Shown in pieces: positions 17,647-27,219 of a DNA stretch of 64,000 bases. The position numbers and the translations under genes are program-made. Below the pieces are notes generated by a model. It did no database searches and had not been told where the DNA came from. It saw only the letters and a program-made list of their open reading frames with translations. The stretch is from Maribacter stanieri (GTDB lineage Bacteria; Bacteroidota; Bacteroidia; Flavobacteriales; Flavobacteriaceae), in assembly GCF_900112245.1 (NCBI RefSeq), contig NZ_FOYX01000002.1, forward strand, positions 434,001-498,000, written 5' to 3'. Position 1 is the first letter of the stretch, and every line of letters begins with the position of its first letter.

Positions 17647-18258
17647 ATGAAGTTATTTGATATTAAAGTTGACCACAATAAAAACCTACTTCCAAAAGGT
17701 GGCACTGTTAATTACTATGGAAAGATTTTTATGGATAACGAAGCTGAAGATTATTTAGATAAACTACTCAATCATATTGAATGGAAAAATGATGAAGCTA
17801 TCATATTTGGAAAAAAAATAATTACTAAACGTAAAGTAGCTTGGTATGGCGAAAAGCCTTTTCAATACACCTATTCAAAAACTACTAAACAAGCCCTACC
17901 CTGGACAACTGAATTATTGACTTTAAAGAACAAAGTTGAACATGAAACTGGTGAAACTTATAATTCATGCTTACTTAATCTTTATCATGATGGTAGTGAA
18001 GGCATGGCTTGGCATAGCGACGGAGAAAAAGATCTAAAAAAGAATGGAGCAATTGCCTCTTTAAGTTTCGGTTCTGAAAGAAAGTTTGCTTTTAAGCATA
18101 AAGAAACCAAAGAGAAAGTTGAGTTAATTTTAGAACATGGTAGTCTACTTGTTATGAAAGATGAAACCCAAACTAATTGGCTACACCGTTTGCCCCCTAC
18201 AACCAAAAGTCAACATCCAAGAGTAAATTTGACCTTTAGAACAATTATTGAGAACTAA
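17647..18258 (+). CDS. AlkB-like 2-oxoglutarate/Fe(II) oxygenase
   Basis: The ATG at 17647 gives a 203-residue protein that begins where AlkB homologues usually begin; an upstream ATG at 17545 would add a non-conserved 34-residue hydrophobic leader. The iron-binding HxD is in GMAWHSDGE, with the distal His in NWLHRLPPT, and the 2-oxoglutarate arginines are in RVNLTFR. The NLYHDGSEGM stretch is typical of the AlkB family. These enzymes remove alkyl lesions from DNA or RNA by oxidation. It is a single gene with no visible Ada partner. Confidence 0.9.
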   Translation: MKLFDIKVDHNKNLLPKGGTVNYYGKIFMDNEAEDYLDKLLNHIEWKNDEAIIFGKKIITKRKVAWYGEKPFQYTYSKTTKQALPWTTELLTLKNKVEHETGETYNSCLLNLYHDGSEGMAWHSDGEKDLKKNGAIASLSFGSERKFAFKHKETKEKVELILEHGSLLVMKDETQTNWLHRLPPTTKSQHPRVNLTFRTIIEN

Positions 18259-18322
18259 TAAAACTTTTAAATTACCCTTCAGCATTTTTAACTCCCTATA
18301 GTTAACATCATGTATTTTACTT

Positions 18323-18330
18323 TAATTTTG
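18323..18330 (+). promoter_or_regulatory. Bacteroidetes -7 element very close to the FAD dehydrogenase start
   Basis: TAATTTTG matches TAnnTTTG and ends only four bases before the ATG at 18335. Transcription would begin at or near the start codon, so the transcript would be nearly leaderless. Confidence 0.55.
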
Positions 18331-18334
18331 CAGC

Positions 18335-19885
18335 ATGGTCAGAAATGTACAATTACGATTAACTTTAAAGGAAGAAGCTACCCCTAACGGATTAGAGATA
18401 CGCACAGCGAAATATCTAGGACTTGAAGATGGCACATTTACCATTAAAGTTCTTAGAAAATCAATTGATGCTCGTAAACCTAAAATTTACTTCAATTACA
18501 AACTGGCCATATATATTAATGAGCCTGCCCCTAGCGATACTTTAAACTTTAAATACAAAGATGTTTCTAAAGCCAAACCTATTCATATTATAGGATTTGG
18601 ACCTGCAGGAATGTGGGCAGCATTACGTTGTTTAGAAATGGGATATAAACCCATTGTTCTAGAACGTGGTAACAATGTAAAAGAACGTAGACGAGATTTA
18701 AAGGCTATTAATCAAGACCATCAAGTTAACCCTGAAAGTAATTACTGTTTTGGTGAAGGTGGTGCAGGCACATATTCTGATGGAAAATTATATACGCGAA
18801 GCTTAAAGCGTGGAGACGTGCGCCGTATTTTTGAAAGTTTGGTATTTCATGGTGCTACAGAACAAATACTGGTAGATGCACACCCGCATATTGGTACTAA
18901 TAAACTCCCAAAAATCGTTCAAAATATTAGAGAGGTTATTCAACATCATGGTGGTGAAATTCACTTTAATACCAAGGTAACCGACTTCGTTATTAAAGAT
19001 AACACGCTAAAAGCTATTGTTTTAAATGATAACGATGAAATGGCTGTTGAAAGGGTGATTCTCGCAACAGGACATTCCGCTCGTGATATTTTCGATTTAT
19101 TACACAAAAAAGATATTGCTTTAGAAGCTAAATCTTTTGCTATGGGCGTACGTGTAGAGCATCCGCAGCATATTATAGATAGTATTCAATACCATTGTTC
19201 TGGTGAGCGTAGCGAGTTATTGCCTGCTGCATCCTATAGTTTGGTAGAACAAGTAAAAGATAGAGGTGTATATTCTTTCTGTATGTGCCCTGGCGGATTC
19301 ATTGTACCAGCTGCAACTGCACCTGGAGAAGTTGTGGTGAACGGAATGTCCCCGTCTAAACGAAATAACCTGTATGCCAATTCCGGTATCGTAGTGGAAA
19401 TTAATGTGGATAAGGATATTCCTAAATACGAGAAATTTGGAGCGCTTAAAGGTTTAGAATATCAGAAGGCTTTAGAGCGATTAGCATTTACTTCCGGTGG
19501 GCGCTCGCAAACGGCACCTGCCCAAAGATTAACTGATTTTGTAGAAGGTAACCTATCTGTAGATTTAAACCCGACCTCATATCAACCAGGTTTAAATTCT
19601 GCCCCATTACACTCTCTACTACCTAAATTAATTGGTGGTAGACTTAGACAAGGTTTTAAAGCTTTTGGTGATAAAATGCATGGTTACTACACTGCTGAAG
19701 CAAATATTGTTGGTGTTGAATCTAGAACATCATCGCCAGTAAGCATTCCAAGAAATGAAAAACTAGAACATCCGGTAATTAAAGGGCTTTTTCCTTGTGG
19801 TGAAGGTGGTGGTTATGCCGGTGGTATCATTTCTGCTGCTATGGACGGCGAAAGATGTGCCGAAGCTGCAATGAGAGGACTTTAA
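18335..19885 (+). CDS. NAD(P)/FAD-dependent oxidoreductase (COG2509-like)
   Basis: A 516-residue cytosolic flavoprotein. A small N-terminal alpha/beta domain (about 1-80, LEDGTFTIKVLRKSIDARKPK split) precedes the FAD Rossmann motif IIGFGPAGMWAALRCLEMG (about 87-105). Further signatures are FGEGGAGTYSDGKLYTR (about 145-161), ATGHSARDIF (about 245) and the C-terminal GEGGGYAGGIISAAMDG. The layout matches uncharacterised FAD-dependent dehydrogenases common in Bacteroidetes and Firmicutes. The substrate is unknown. It is monocistronic. Confidence 0.9.
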   Translation: MVRNVQLRLTLKEEATPNGLEIRTAKYLGLEDGTFTIKVLRKSIDARKPKIYFNYKLAIYINEPAPSDTLNFKYKDVSKAKPIHIIGFGPAGMWAALRCLEMGYKPIVLERGNNVKERRRDLKAINQDHQVNPESNYCFGEGGAGTYSDGKLYTRSLKRGDVRRIFESLVFHGATEQILVDAHPHIGTNKLPKIVQNIREVIQHHGGEIHFNTKVTDFVIKDNTLKAIVLNDNDEMAVERVILATGHSARDIFDLLHKKDIALEAKSFAMGVRVEHPQHIIDSIQYHCSGERSELLPAASYSLVEQVKDRGVYSFCMCPGGFIVPAATAPGEVVVNGMSPSKRNNLYANSGIVVEINVDKDIPKYEKFGALKGLEYQKALERLAFTSGGRSQTAPAQRLTDFVEGNLSVDLNPTSYQPGLNSAPLHSLLPKLIGGRLRQGFKAFGDKMHGYYTAEANIVGVESRTSSPVSIPRNEKLEHPVIKGLFPCGEGGGYAGGIISAAMDGERCAEAAMRGL

Positions 19886-20016
19886 AGTTTAAGTTGGTTG
19901 TTGGAAAATATAATTTTAGCTTCTCTATTATATATATTGATAGAAATTAAAATCAATCTATAATTACATCACCTTATTTCTCCTTTATATTTTTAACCTT
20001 ATACTGAATATTAAAA

Positions 20017-20253
20017 TTAAGCCATTTTAGCCTTGTTAGCTTTTGTGATGAAGTTTAAATCTCTTTTAATTCTAGAATTTTTAAACTTGTATAAACGAGC
20101 AACTTCAGTTTCAGTCTCAAGGTTTAATTCGTAAGTAGTTTCAGTAACGATAGTCATTTCAATAGTTTCAACTTTTACATTGTCAGTATTGTTTTGTGCT
20201 TGAGCTGTGAAGCTTAAAAAGATGATGAAGATGATTGTGATTATTGTTTTCAT
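20017..20253 (-). CDS. Small secreted peptide of unknown function
   Basis: A 78-residue protein with a clear Sec signal peptide (hydrophobic core about 5-16, AQAQ cleavage site). The mature part of about 58 residues is charged, with a threonine/glutamate-rich first half and a lysine/arginine-rich second half, and has no cysteine. It is preceded by a 437-bp gap with repeated accgat motifs. No family is recognised. Confidence 0.6.
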   Translation of the reverse strand: MKTIITIIFIIFLSFTAQAQNNTDNVKVETIEMTIVTETTYELNLETETEVARLYKFKNSRIKRDLNFITKANKAKMA

Positions 20254-20690
20254 GACTTGCGTTTGTTACACTAATAGAACGCCGCAGGCCTTGTTTAACT
20301 AGGTTGTGAATCGCTGAAAAACCTATAATTCTCGTTGGTTTACACGTGTTCGGGTAAAGTGTAAAATCGAACCGATTAACGACACACCACCCAAAATCAC
20401 CTTACCGATATTTGATGTCGTTAACCGATATTTCAAAAATTTCATATTGAACATTTAGAGGAATAGTCAACTTTATAATTGAGAATAAAATACATAGGGT
20501 AAAGGTTGATTCAGAAAATAGCAGAACCGTCAATCTCAAATTTATCTAACCTCCCAATTTATAATCAGCCATTTATATTACTAGATATATAACATGATGT
20601 GCTTTCGTCATTACCCCTAAACTCTCTACTTATTACTTATACCTTAATTCTTCCACATTAAAGCGTACCTTTGCCGCTTATTAAAATTTT
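20254..20690. promoter_or_regulatory. Long intergenic region with repeated accgat motifs and an inverted repeat
   Basis: The gap separates the divergent small secreted peptide and RhlE genes. It contains ACCGATATTT twice (20404-20413 and 20424-20433), spaced exactly 20 bases, and a related accgattaac at 20371. An 8-bp perfect inverted repeat (ttaacgac at 20376-20383 and gtcgttaa at 20417-20424) links these. The rest is AT-rich with no gene. This looks like an operator cluster for an unidentified regulator. Confidence 0.5.
20666..20673 (+). promoter_or_regulatory. Bacteroidetes -7 promoter element for rhlE
   Basis: TACCTTTG is an exact TAnnTTTG match and ends 17 bases before the ATG at 20691, predicting a very short leader. 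No clear -33 TTG was seen. Confidence 0.6.
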
Positions 20691-21995
20691 ATGACATTTA
20701 AAGAACTCGGCTTAGCCGAACCTATCCTAAAGGCCTTAGAAGCCGAAGGTTATACTCACCCTACTCCAATTCAAGAACAATCAATTCCAATATTACTTAA
20801 AGGCAAAGACTTACTAGGTGTTGCACAAACCGGTACCGGTAAAACGGCTGCTTTTGGTATTCCTATTCTTCATCAACTATATGAAGGTATTAGTTTAAGC
20901 CAATCGAAACGAAAGGTAAAAGCATTGGTAGTGACACCAACTCGTGAGCTTGCAATACAAATTGGAGAAAGCTTTACCGCTTATGGTAAATATACTGGCT
21001 TACGTAACACTGTTATTTTTGGAGGTGTTAAACAAGGCAAACAAGTAAGTGCTTTAAGAGGCGGCGTTGATATATTAATTGCTACTCCTGGTCGTCTGTT
21101 AGATTTAATGAACCAAGGGTTTATCTCATTTAGAGATTTAGAACATGTAGTTTTAGATGAAGCTGACCAAATGTTGGACATGGGCTTTATACATGATATC
21201 AAAAAAATAATTGCCAAACTCCCTGCAAAAAGACAATCGCTATTCTTTTCGGCAACAATGCCAAAAGACATTGTAGAGCTTTCTAGAAAAATGCTTGGTG
21301 ATTTCGAGCGTGTTACTATTAAACCAGAACAAGCAACTGCAGAGAAAGTTGAACAAGGTGTGTATTTTATAAGCAAGGCCAATAAGCCTAAGCTACTAGT
21401 TCACCTTATTAATGAGAATCCAGATAACACCCTTATTGTTTTTTCAAGAACAAAGCACGGTGCAAATAAAATTGTAAAGAAACTTGATCAAGCCGGTATT
21501 AGGTCTGCAGCCATTCACGGTAACAAATCACAAGCTGCAAGACAAAAAGCTTTAGGCGGTTTTAAAGAAGGAAAACTTAAGGTCTTAATAGCAACTGATA
21601 TTGCTGCAAGAGGTATAGATGTTGAAGATTTATCATTAGTAGTCAACTATGATTTACCTAATGTTTCTGAAACTTATGTACACCGTATCGGTAGAACCGG
21701 AAGAGCAAATGCTAGCGGTATGGCAATTTCTTTTTGTGATAAAGAAGAAAGAGCTTACTTACGTGATATTGAAAAGCTAATTAAGCAGCAGATACCTCGT
21801 ATGCCAGAGCATCAATTTACAGATGAGGATTCTACTGAGGATAAAGACGAAAGACCAGCACAACGTCCTAGAAACAGCGGAAATTCTGGAAACAAAAATA
21901 AGAACAGACCAGGTGGTAATAACTTTCGTGGAAAGAATAACAGAAATACAAGTAAAAAAAAGCCGAATAGAAATTCGACAAGTAGTCGAGATTAA
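20691..21995 (+). CDS. rhlE: DEAD-box ATP-dependent RNA helicase, RhlE type
   Basis: A 434-residue cytosolic helicase. All DEAD-box motifs are present: Q motif (HPTPIQEQSIP, about 22-32), AQTGTGKT (about 45-52), PTRELAIQ, DEAD (VLDEADQMLDMGF, about 153), SAT (FFSATMP), and HRIGRTGR (about 332-339). The C-terminal tail (about 375-434) is rich in Asn, Arg, Lys, Gly and Pro, a typical RNA-binding tail of RhlE proteins. It is expected to act in ribosome assembly or RNA turnover, especially in the cold. It is followed by a strong terminator. Confidence 0.93.
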   Translation: MTFKELGLAEPILKALEAEGYTHPTPIQEQSIPILLKGKDLLGVAQTGTGKTAAFGIPILHQLYEGISLSQSKRKVKALVVTPTRELAIQIGESFTAYGKYTGLRNTVIFGGVKQGKQVSALRGGVDILIATPGRLLDLMNQGFISFRDLEHVVLDEADQMLDMGFIHDIKKIIAKLPAKRQSLFFSATMPKDIVELSRKMLGDFERVTIKPEQATAEKVEQGVYFISKANKPKLLVHLINENPDNTLIVFSRTKHGANKIVKKLDQAGIRSAAIHGNKSQAARQKALGGFKEGKLKVLIATDIAARGIDVEDLSLVVNYDLPNVSETYVHRIGRTGRANASGMAISFCDKEERAYLRDIEKLIKQQIPRMPEHQFTDEDSTEDKDERPAQRPRNSGNSGNKNKNRPGGNNFRGKNNRNTSKKKPNRNSTSSRD

Positions 21996-22030
21996 CGGAT
22001 AGATTTTACCTTAACATATAAAATTGCCAA

Positions 22031-22064
22031 ACCTCCATGATGGAAATATCATGGAGGTTTTTAA
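22031..22064 (+). terminator. Rho-independent terminator after rhlE
   Basis: A perfect 11-bp stem (acctccatgat at 22031-22041 with atcatggaggt at 22048-22058), six-base loop, then a T run. A second weak hairpin (tatagc/gctata, 22068-22083) followed by five T residues lies just after it and may be a tandem backup. Confidence 0.85.
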
Positions 22065-22127
22065 TTATATAGCTATCGCTATAGCATTTTTCAAGAATTG
22101 GTTAGCCATAACATTAAAATCAAAATT

Positions 22128-22862
22128 TTAAATGGTTTTAATTCTACTTAACAATAATGCTTTATGTGACTTACCAATTGGTATCACTTTTCTTCCTATC
22201 TCTAAATGACCATCTGCCAACACATCTAGTTTTGAAATATTGATGATATAAGAACGGTGCACCCGCACAAAATTGAGGCTTGGCAATTTTTCTTCCATAA
22301 CCTTGAGAGTACATGTAAGTACATGTTTTATATGGTGCGTAACCAAAGAACAATAGTTACGATCAGCTTCGATATATAGAATATCTTCTAGTAAAAGTTT
22401 TTCCATTCTACCGTTATGTCGTACAAAAATACGATCATCAAGTACTTCTATATTTTCTTCAATTGATGCCGTCTCGCTTACATCTTTTAATTGTTCAACA
22501 ACTAATGAAATGGTGCGCTCTAAACTTAATTTATTAAACGGCTTGGCTATAAAAGCTTTGGGTTGTGTTTCTTTTGCCAATTCAAATGTAGCATCATCAC
22601 TGTTCGCCGTTAGGTAAATTATAGCAATATTCTTTTCTTTAAGTATTGCCTTGGCCGTAGCAATTCCATTCAGATTTCCTTTTAGATTAATATCCATTAA
22701 AATAATATGAGGAGCATGTTCCCTAACATGTATAATAGCCTCTTCTCCCCTTGGCAAAATACCTGTAACCTCATAACCCAAGCTGGTTAATTGAATAGAA
22801 AGATTGGCAGCAATGATCATATCATCCTCAACTATCAATACTTTAATTGGGCTATTCTTCAT
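22128..22862 (-). CDS. LytTR family response regulator
   Basis: A 244-residue regulator. The N-terminal receiver domain (about 5-120) has the acidic pocket (VEDD), the phosphorylated Asp D57 (ILMDINLKG), the conserved Thr (YLTANSD) and Lys (FIAKPFN). The C-terminal LytTR DNA-binding domain (about 145-240) has EDILYIEADRNYCSLV and FVRVHRSYIINISKLD. Its start codon overlaps the stop of the upstream kinase gene by one base (TGATG), so it is the cognate regulator of that kinase. Confidence 0.93.
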   Translation of the reverse strand: MKNSPIKVLIVEDDMIIAANLSIQLTSLGYEVTGILPRGEEAIIHVREHAPHIILMDINLKGNLNGIATAKAILKEKNIAIIYLTANSDDATFELAKETQPKAFIAKPFNKLSLERTISLVVEQLKDVSETASIEENIEVLDDRIFVRHNGRMEKLLLEDILYIEADRNYCSLVTHHIKHVLTCTLKVMEEKLPSLNFVRVHRSYIINISKLDVLADGHLEIGRKVIPIGKSHKALLLSRIKTI

Positions 22863-24820
22863 CAGGCAGCTTTTATATTTTGAAATTGAATGTGAACGGT
22901 GGTTCCTAAGTTAGTCAAAAGCTCCATCTTTCCATCTAATTGTTTTACCAACAAATTAACCAAATGTGCGCCAAAACCTGTTCCACTTTTTAGGCTATTA
23001 TGGTACATACCAATACCATCATCACCAACTTCTAGAAGCAGCAAATCTTGTTTTTTAGTTAGCGACAAAATAATATTACCCTTTCTATTATCTGGAAAAG
23101 CATATTTTAAAGAATTAGTAATCAACTCATTAACAATCAAACCTATAGGAATAGCTAAGTCTACGTCTAATTCAAGTTCTTTCATCTCAATATTTACAGT
23201 TATCCGATCATACTTACCAAATGAATGTATGATATAGTCACTTAAATTTTTAAAATAATCTTTCATTTCAATAGTAGCCAATTTTTCGCCCAAATATAAT
23301 TTTTGATGAATCATACCCATACTATGTACTCGATGTTGACTTTGCTCCATTGCATCCAATATTTTAGGATCTGTAATTAATGAAGCCTGTAATGATAATA
23401 GACTAGAAACAATTTCTAAATTGTTCTTTACCCGATGATGTATTTCCTTCAAAAGAAATTCTTTTTCTGCATTTTTACTTTGCAAAAGTCTGTTCTTCTT
23501 GACATTATTAGAGATTGCCTTATAAGCCAAAACCAATAGGAGCAATAATAAAAAAGTAATAATTATAATGAGGTGCTGCCGTGTTTGTTGCTTTTTAATT
23601 TGAATTTCTTGTAGTGCAATTGTATTCTCTTTTTTAGCCACATCAAACTCCGTTCTTAATTGTGATATTCGTTGATCTGCCTCTGCCGTAAACACTTCGC
23701 TTTTTAAGGAATCATATTTAGCAAATGCCTTATAGGCTTTTTTATATTCTTGCTCCCCAGCATAAGCGTTACCTAATTCTTTATAGGCATCACCCAAATA
23801 GTACGCATCACCAAAGTCTTCTGTTGCTATTCTAATTGATTTGTTGAGTCCGTCAATAGCTTCTAAATAATTTCCTTGTTTATTCTGCATTTTTGCCATG
23901 GCTAGCCAAGAACGCATTATCATAAAATTGTTCTCAAGAAGCTCTGCATACTTAACAGCATTTTTTCCAGCTTCGTTGGCATTTTCAAATTCCCCTAAGT
24001 AAGTATATAGGTCTACTAATGAAATATAGACATCACTTAAATTATTGTAAAACCCGTATCGCTCTCCAATTATAATTGATTGTTCATAATACTTGCGAGC
24101 CTGTTCGTAATTACTTAATGCCAAATAATTATTACCTGTTACATATAGGGTAAAATCATAATCCAAATCAGTAAAACCCCAAACTTCAAAAAGTTCTAAA
24201 GAACGAAGTCCATATTCCAGACCTGATTCATATTTACCTTGTTTCCAAAACAGATTACTTAAATCGCTATACCCCATAGCTATTGCCTTAGTATCATTAT
24301 GTTCTTGACCTAATTCAATTGATTTCAAAGCAAAATCCGCTGCTTTATCAAGTTGACTTTTACGTTCATATACATAACCTAATTGCGTATTTAGAAATGC
24401 TAAATCTGACTGGTCAACTTTTGTTCTTGCCAACTCTAGTACGGTTTGCGCGCTATCTAATTTTTCCATTCGCAAAAGAATAGCTCCCTGTGTAATTTGA
24501 AACCTTCCATGCCACAACGAATCGGATTCTACAGTACAATCAAGCCCAATTTTTGTAAATATCAATGCTTTATTTAGGTTCCTAGTATGCCAATAATAGG
24601 CCAGGTCATTAAGCATAGAAAACTTGACCGTATCAACCTTGACCTTATTGTAATTTTGCTCTAAAGTATCTAGGTAAGAAGCACCGAAATTATCTGTTTC
24701 AACAAATACTTTTTTATAAGGATGTTCACTTGCTAAATCTACTATTTGCCCATAGCCAAAAAGCTGTCCTAAAAAACATAAGAGAATTAAGTAGTATATT
24801 TTTTGATAGTTGACTCTCAT
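22862..24820 (-). CDS. TPR-containing sensor histidine kinase (HisKA_2 type)
   Basis: A 652-residue membrane kinase with a signal peptide, a periplasmic region of several TPR repeats (about 60-390), one membrane segment (about 415-435) and a cytosolic catalytic part. The phospho-acceptor box is of HisKA_2 type (LLKEIHHRVKNNLEIVSSLL, about 460), followed by an ATPase domain with ELITNSLKYAFP (N box) and GDDGIGM and GTGFGAHLV (G boxes). Such kinases combined with a LytTR regulator are common in Bacteroidetes. The stimulus is unknown. Stop and start codons of the pair overlap by one base. Confidence 0.92.
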   Translation of the reverse strand: MRVNYQKIYYLILLCFLGQLFGYGQIVDLASEHPYKKVFVETDNFGASYLDTLEQNYNKVKVDTVKFSMLNDLAYYWHTRNLNKALIFTKIGLDCTVESDSLWHGRFQITQGAILLRMEKLDSAQTVLELARTKVDQSDLAFLNTQLGYVYERKSQLDKAADFALKSIELGQEHNDTKAIAMGYSDLSNLFWKQGKYESGLEYGLRSLELFEVWGFTDLDYDFTLYVTGNNYLALSNYEQARKYYEQSIIIGERYGFYNNLSDVYISLVDLYTYLGEFENANEAGKNAVKYAELLENNFMIMRSWLAMAKMQNKQGNYLEAIDGLNKSIRIATEDFGDAYYLGDAYKELGNAYAGEQEYKKAYKAFAKYDSLKSEVFTAEADQRISQLRTEFDVAKKENTIALQEIQIKKQQTRQHLIIIITFLLLLLLVLAYKAISNNVKKNRLLQSKNAEKEFLLKEIHHRVKNNLEIVSSLLSLQASLITDPKILDAMEQSQHRVHSMGMIHQKLYLGEKLATIEMKDYFKNLSDYIIHSFGKYDRITVNIEMKELELDVDLAIPIGLIVNELITNSLKYAFPDNRKGNIILSLTKKQDLLLLEVGDDGIGMYHNSLKSGTGFGAHLVNLLVKQLDGKMELLTNLGTTVHIQFQNIKAA

Positions 24821-25008
24821 TTTACAAGTTAGTTCTCACCGAGGGAAAATGAGTATTTATTAAATGTACAACAATCTTCGCAGTGTTTTCCTGGATCAAT
24901 AAATATCATTATTCGGACAATAGACCAACGAATTCATCCTTTTAAAACTTAATAATTAAGAATTTATAGCTTAGTTAAAGTAGTGTAAAACCTCCAAAAT
25001 CCTCTACT

Positions 25009-25545
25009 ATGAAACCTCTCAGCATAACTTTGTTCGCTATTGTATTAGTTGTACTGATAGCATGTAGAAATAAAGAAACTACTAAGAACAAGAATACGTC
25101 AACCACAATTAACAATGCCAACAACGCCCTAAAGAAAAATACAAAGGAATATATGAATGCATGGAGCGAGTATGATACGTTGTTGTTGGAATCTATCACT
25201 ATACAGAAATTTGTACGCAATCTTAATGGTGATAATATTTCTTTCTCCCAGCACCAATTATTTAATTCAATGCATTTTTGGCACAGGGTTATGCCAGACC
25301 TTAAAATTGTGGATAAAGAAATAATTGTAGTAGAAAATAGAACGTATGTTAATTGGGTGGGTACCGGAACCAACACGGGTATGTTTGGAGATATACCGCC
25401 AACCGGAAAAGTGGGGCAAATTCATGGTTTCAGTATTCTTACATTTAATGATGACAATAAAATAGTCCATGAAATTGCCTTTTTTGACAAGCTTAATCTT
25501 ATGGAAGCCTGGGGCTATTCTTTGGCACCACCAGTAATGAACTAA
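25009..25545 (+). CDS. SnoaL-like (NTF2-fold) lipoprotein
   Basis: A 178-residue lipoprotein (LIACRNKE lipobox) with a SnoaL-type ester cyclase/NTF2-like fold of about 130 residues. Support comes from the YMNAWSEYD start helix, MPDLKIVDKEIIVVENRTYVNW (split), and the downstream GFSILTFNDDNKIVHE strand pair. The fold makes a hydrophobic pocket used by polyketide cyclases and by non-enzymatic ligand binders. It is the first of several NTF2-fold proteins in this stretch and is divergent from the TPR kinase. Activity is not predictable. Confidence 0.78.
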   Translation: MKPLSITLFAIVLVVLIACRNKETTKNKNTSTTINNANNALKKNTKEYMNAWSEYDTLLLESITIQKFVRNLNGDNISFSQHQLFNSMHFWHRVMPDLKIVDKEIIVVENRTYVNWVGTGTNTGMFGDIPPTGKVGQIHGFSILTFNDDNKIVHEIAFFDKLNLMEAWGYSLAPPVMN

Positions 25546-25624
25546 ACCAGCAAACATATTATTTTAATAAAAAATAATTGCGCTATACTTTCGAATTAGT
25601 GGCAGAATCAATTATTTTGCCTTC

Positions 25625-26320
25625 ATGAAAAAACAGCTCTTTATTTATGGTAGTGGAAGGCATTCTGTACCCTTTTTAAAATATATGGCAGAAGCTACAG
25701 GTAAAAAAAAACCGAATCTTTGCTTTATACCTACTGCTAGCGGCGAGGATCAAGAATATATAGATTCGTTTTATCAGGTTTGTTCCCAAATTAATGTAAC
25801 TCCCCATGTTTTAAGTGTATGGATAAACTCATACGACCAAAAAGAATCTTTTGAAGAGATAATTTCAAATATGGATGCCATTGTAGTAGGTGGCGGAAAT
25901 ACATTAAATATGCTAGCTATTTGGAAGGCTCAGGGTATTGACATCGCTCTTAAAAAAGCTTATGATAACGGTGTTGTTATGGGCGGTGGTAGTGCTGGAT
26001 CCTTATGTTGGTTCAATGGTGGCACAACTGATTCTAGACCCAAAAAATTAAGCATTGTAGAAGGCATGTCATTTATAGATAAAAGCCATTGTCCTCATTA
26101 TAATTCAGAGAAGTCTAGAAGACCATTATATCATAATAATATTATTTCTGGAGAACTTACAGATGGTTATGCCTGTGATGATCGCTCTGCTATTCACTTT
26201 ATAGATGATAAAGTACACACTTCGGTTTCTTTAGACCTTGATAATAATTCGTATTATGTATATCTAAAAGAGGATGGTTTCATAGAAGAAGAACTTATAC
26301 CTAATTCCATAATATCCTAA
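25625..26320 (+). CDS. pepE: Peptidase E, S51 family
   Basis: A 231-residue protein of the S51 family. The nucleophile elbow is seen as GGGSAGSLCWF (about residues 121-131), and VVGGGNTLNML (about 90-100) is the usual adjacent motif. Family members hydrolyse Asp-X dipeptides or act as cyanophycinase-related enzymes. No signal peptide is present, so it is cytosolic. It lies 79 bp after the SnoaL lipoprotein. Assignment to the family is strong; the specificity within it is not certain. Confidence 0.85.
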   Translation: MKKQLFIYGSGRHSVPFLKYMAEATGKKKPNLCFIPTASGEDQEYIDSFYQVCSQINVTPHVLSVWINSYDQKESFEEIISNMDAIVVGGGNTLNMLAIWKAQGIDIALKKAYDNGVVMGGGSAGSLCWFNGGTTDSRPKKLSIVEGMSFIDKSHCPHYNSEKSRRPLYHNNIISGELTDGYACDDRSAIHFIDDKVHTSVSLDLDNNSYYVYLKEDGFIEEELIPNSIIS

Positions 26321-26688
26321 AAATACAACTATTGCATTAACCCTGATTTTAGAAATGACTACACTTAAATACCTTGTTGTTTAGGGTGTTTAGTCACGCT
26401 AAAATATTCTCCTAATTCAATTTACCAATCTTCATTTCTTTAATTGCAGCTATTGGTAATTAACTGAATACACCTTCTTTATACCTTATTTATTCCTAAC
26501 ACATAAAATTATACTTATTTAATTCTATCCCGTAAGTAATTCTCGGTAAATAAATAGTGGCATTCGGACAGTTTAAAATCCCATCCGTCCAAAACAGTTC
26601 GTATTTCATGCCAAATAGTGATTTCTTTAAAGTAGTTCCTCCTCTTTAGAATCTCATAAAGTACTATTAATCTTTAAATCGAGAAATT
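26321..26688. other. Intergenic region without a recognised feature
   Basis: This 368-bp AT-rich gap holds no convincing gene. A loose inverted motif (cggacag near 26565 and ccgtcc near 26585) is the only pattern seen. The promoter of the next gene should lie near its right end, but no exact TAnnTTTG element was found. Confidence 0.4.
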
Positions 26689-27219
26689 ATGAAAAGAGTA
26701 AAAATTACATTGCTAATTGTAGCCATGGCATTTGGAGCAACTTTTAGCAATGCACAGCAACCTAGTGTAACTTTAGATTTTGACAATGGTAAAACTGCCA
26801 TGGAAACGCTAAAGAAATACGTAACCGCAATACAAAATGCCGATGTTGAGAATATCTCTAATCTAATGACCAAAGATGCAATGGTCTACGGTCTAGGAAG
26901 TGGGTTAGATTCTTTAAACGTAACACAACACAAAGATTATTGGATCAACAGCTTAGCCAACTACAATCATAATATCTCTAAAGATCTATACTTACCTGTG
27001 AAGGTTGAAAATAGTTGGAACGAAGGCGAATGGCTGCTTACCTGGGGAGTAAATACACTCGAAAATAATAAAACCGGAGTGGTAACTCCTGTACCATACC
27101 ACATAGCAGCAGTAGTCAAGGACGACAAAATAGCTGCAATGTACTATTACCTAGATTATATTAGTTTACTCACAAAACAAGGATATACAGTCATACCTCC
27201 AGACACAGCTAAAAAATAG
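26689..27219 (+). CDS. Secreted NTF2-like protein
   Basis: A 176-residue protein with a Sec signal peptide (hydrophobic core about 6-18, NAQQ cleavage near 22). The mature part has the NTF2/SnoaL layout: an N-terminal helix (METLKKYVTAIQNADVENISNLM, split), a strand reading EWLLTWGVNTLENNKTG, and a final helix/strand with MYYYLDYISLL. No catalytic residues are obvious. It is one of five NTF2-fold units within 5 kb. Confidence 0.72.
   Translation: MKRVKITLLIVAMAFGATFSNAQQPSVTLDFDNGKTAMETLKKYVTAIQNADVENISNLMTKDAMVYGLGSGLDSLNVTQHKDYWINSLANYNHNISKDLYLPVKVENSWNEGEWLLTWGVNTLENNKTGVVTPVPYHIAAVVKDDKIAAMYYYLDYISLLTKQGYTVIPPDTAKK

Noticed and set aside
20981..21382. Minus-strand open frame of 133 codons inside rhlE
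   Set aside because: Shadow of the DEAD-box helicase coding region with no recognisable motif.
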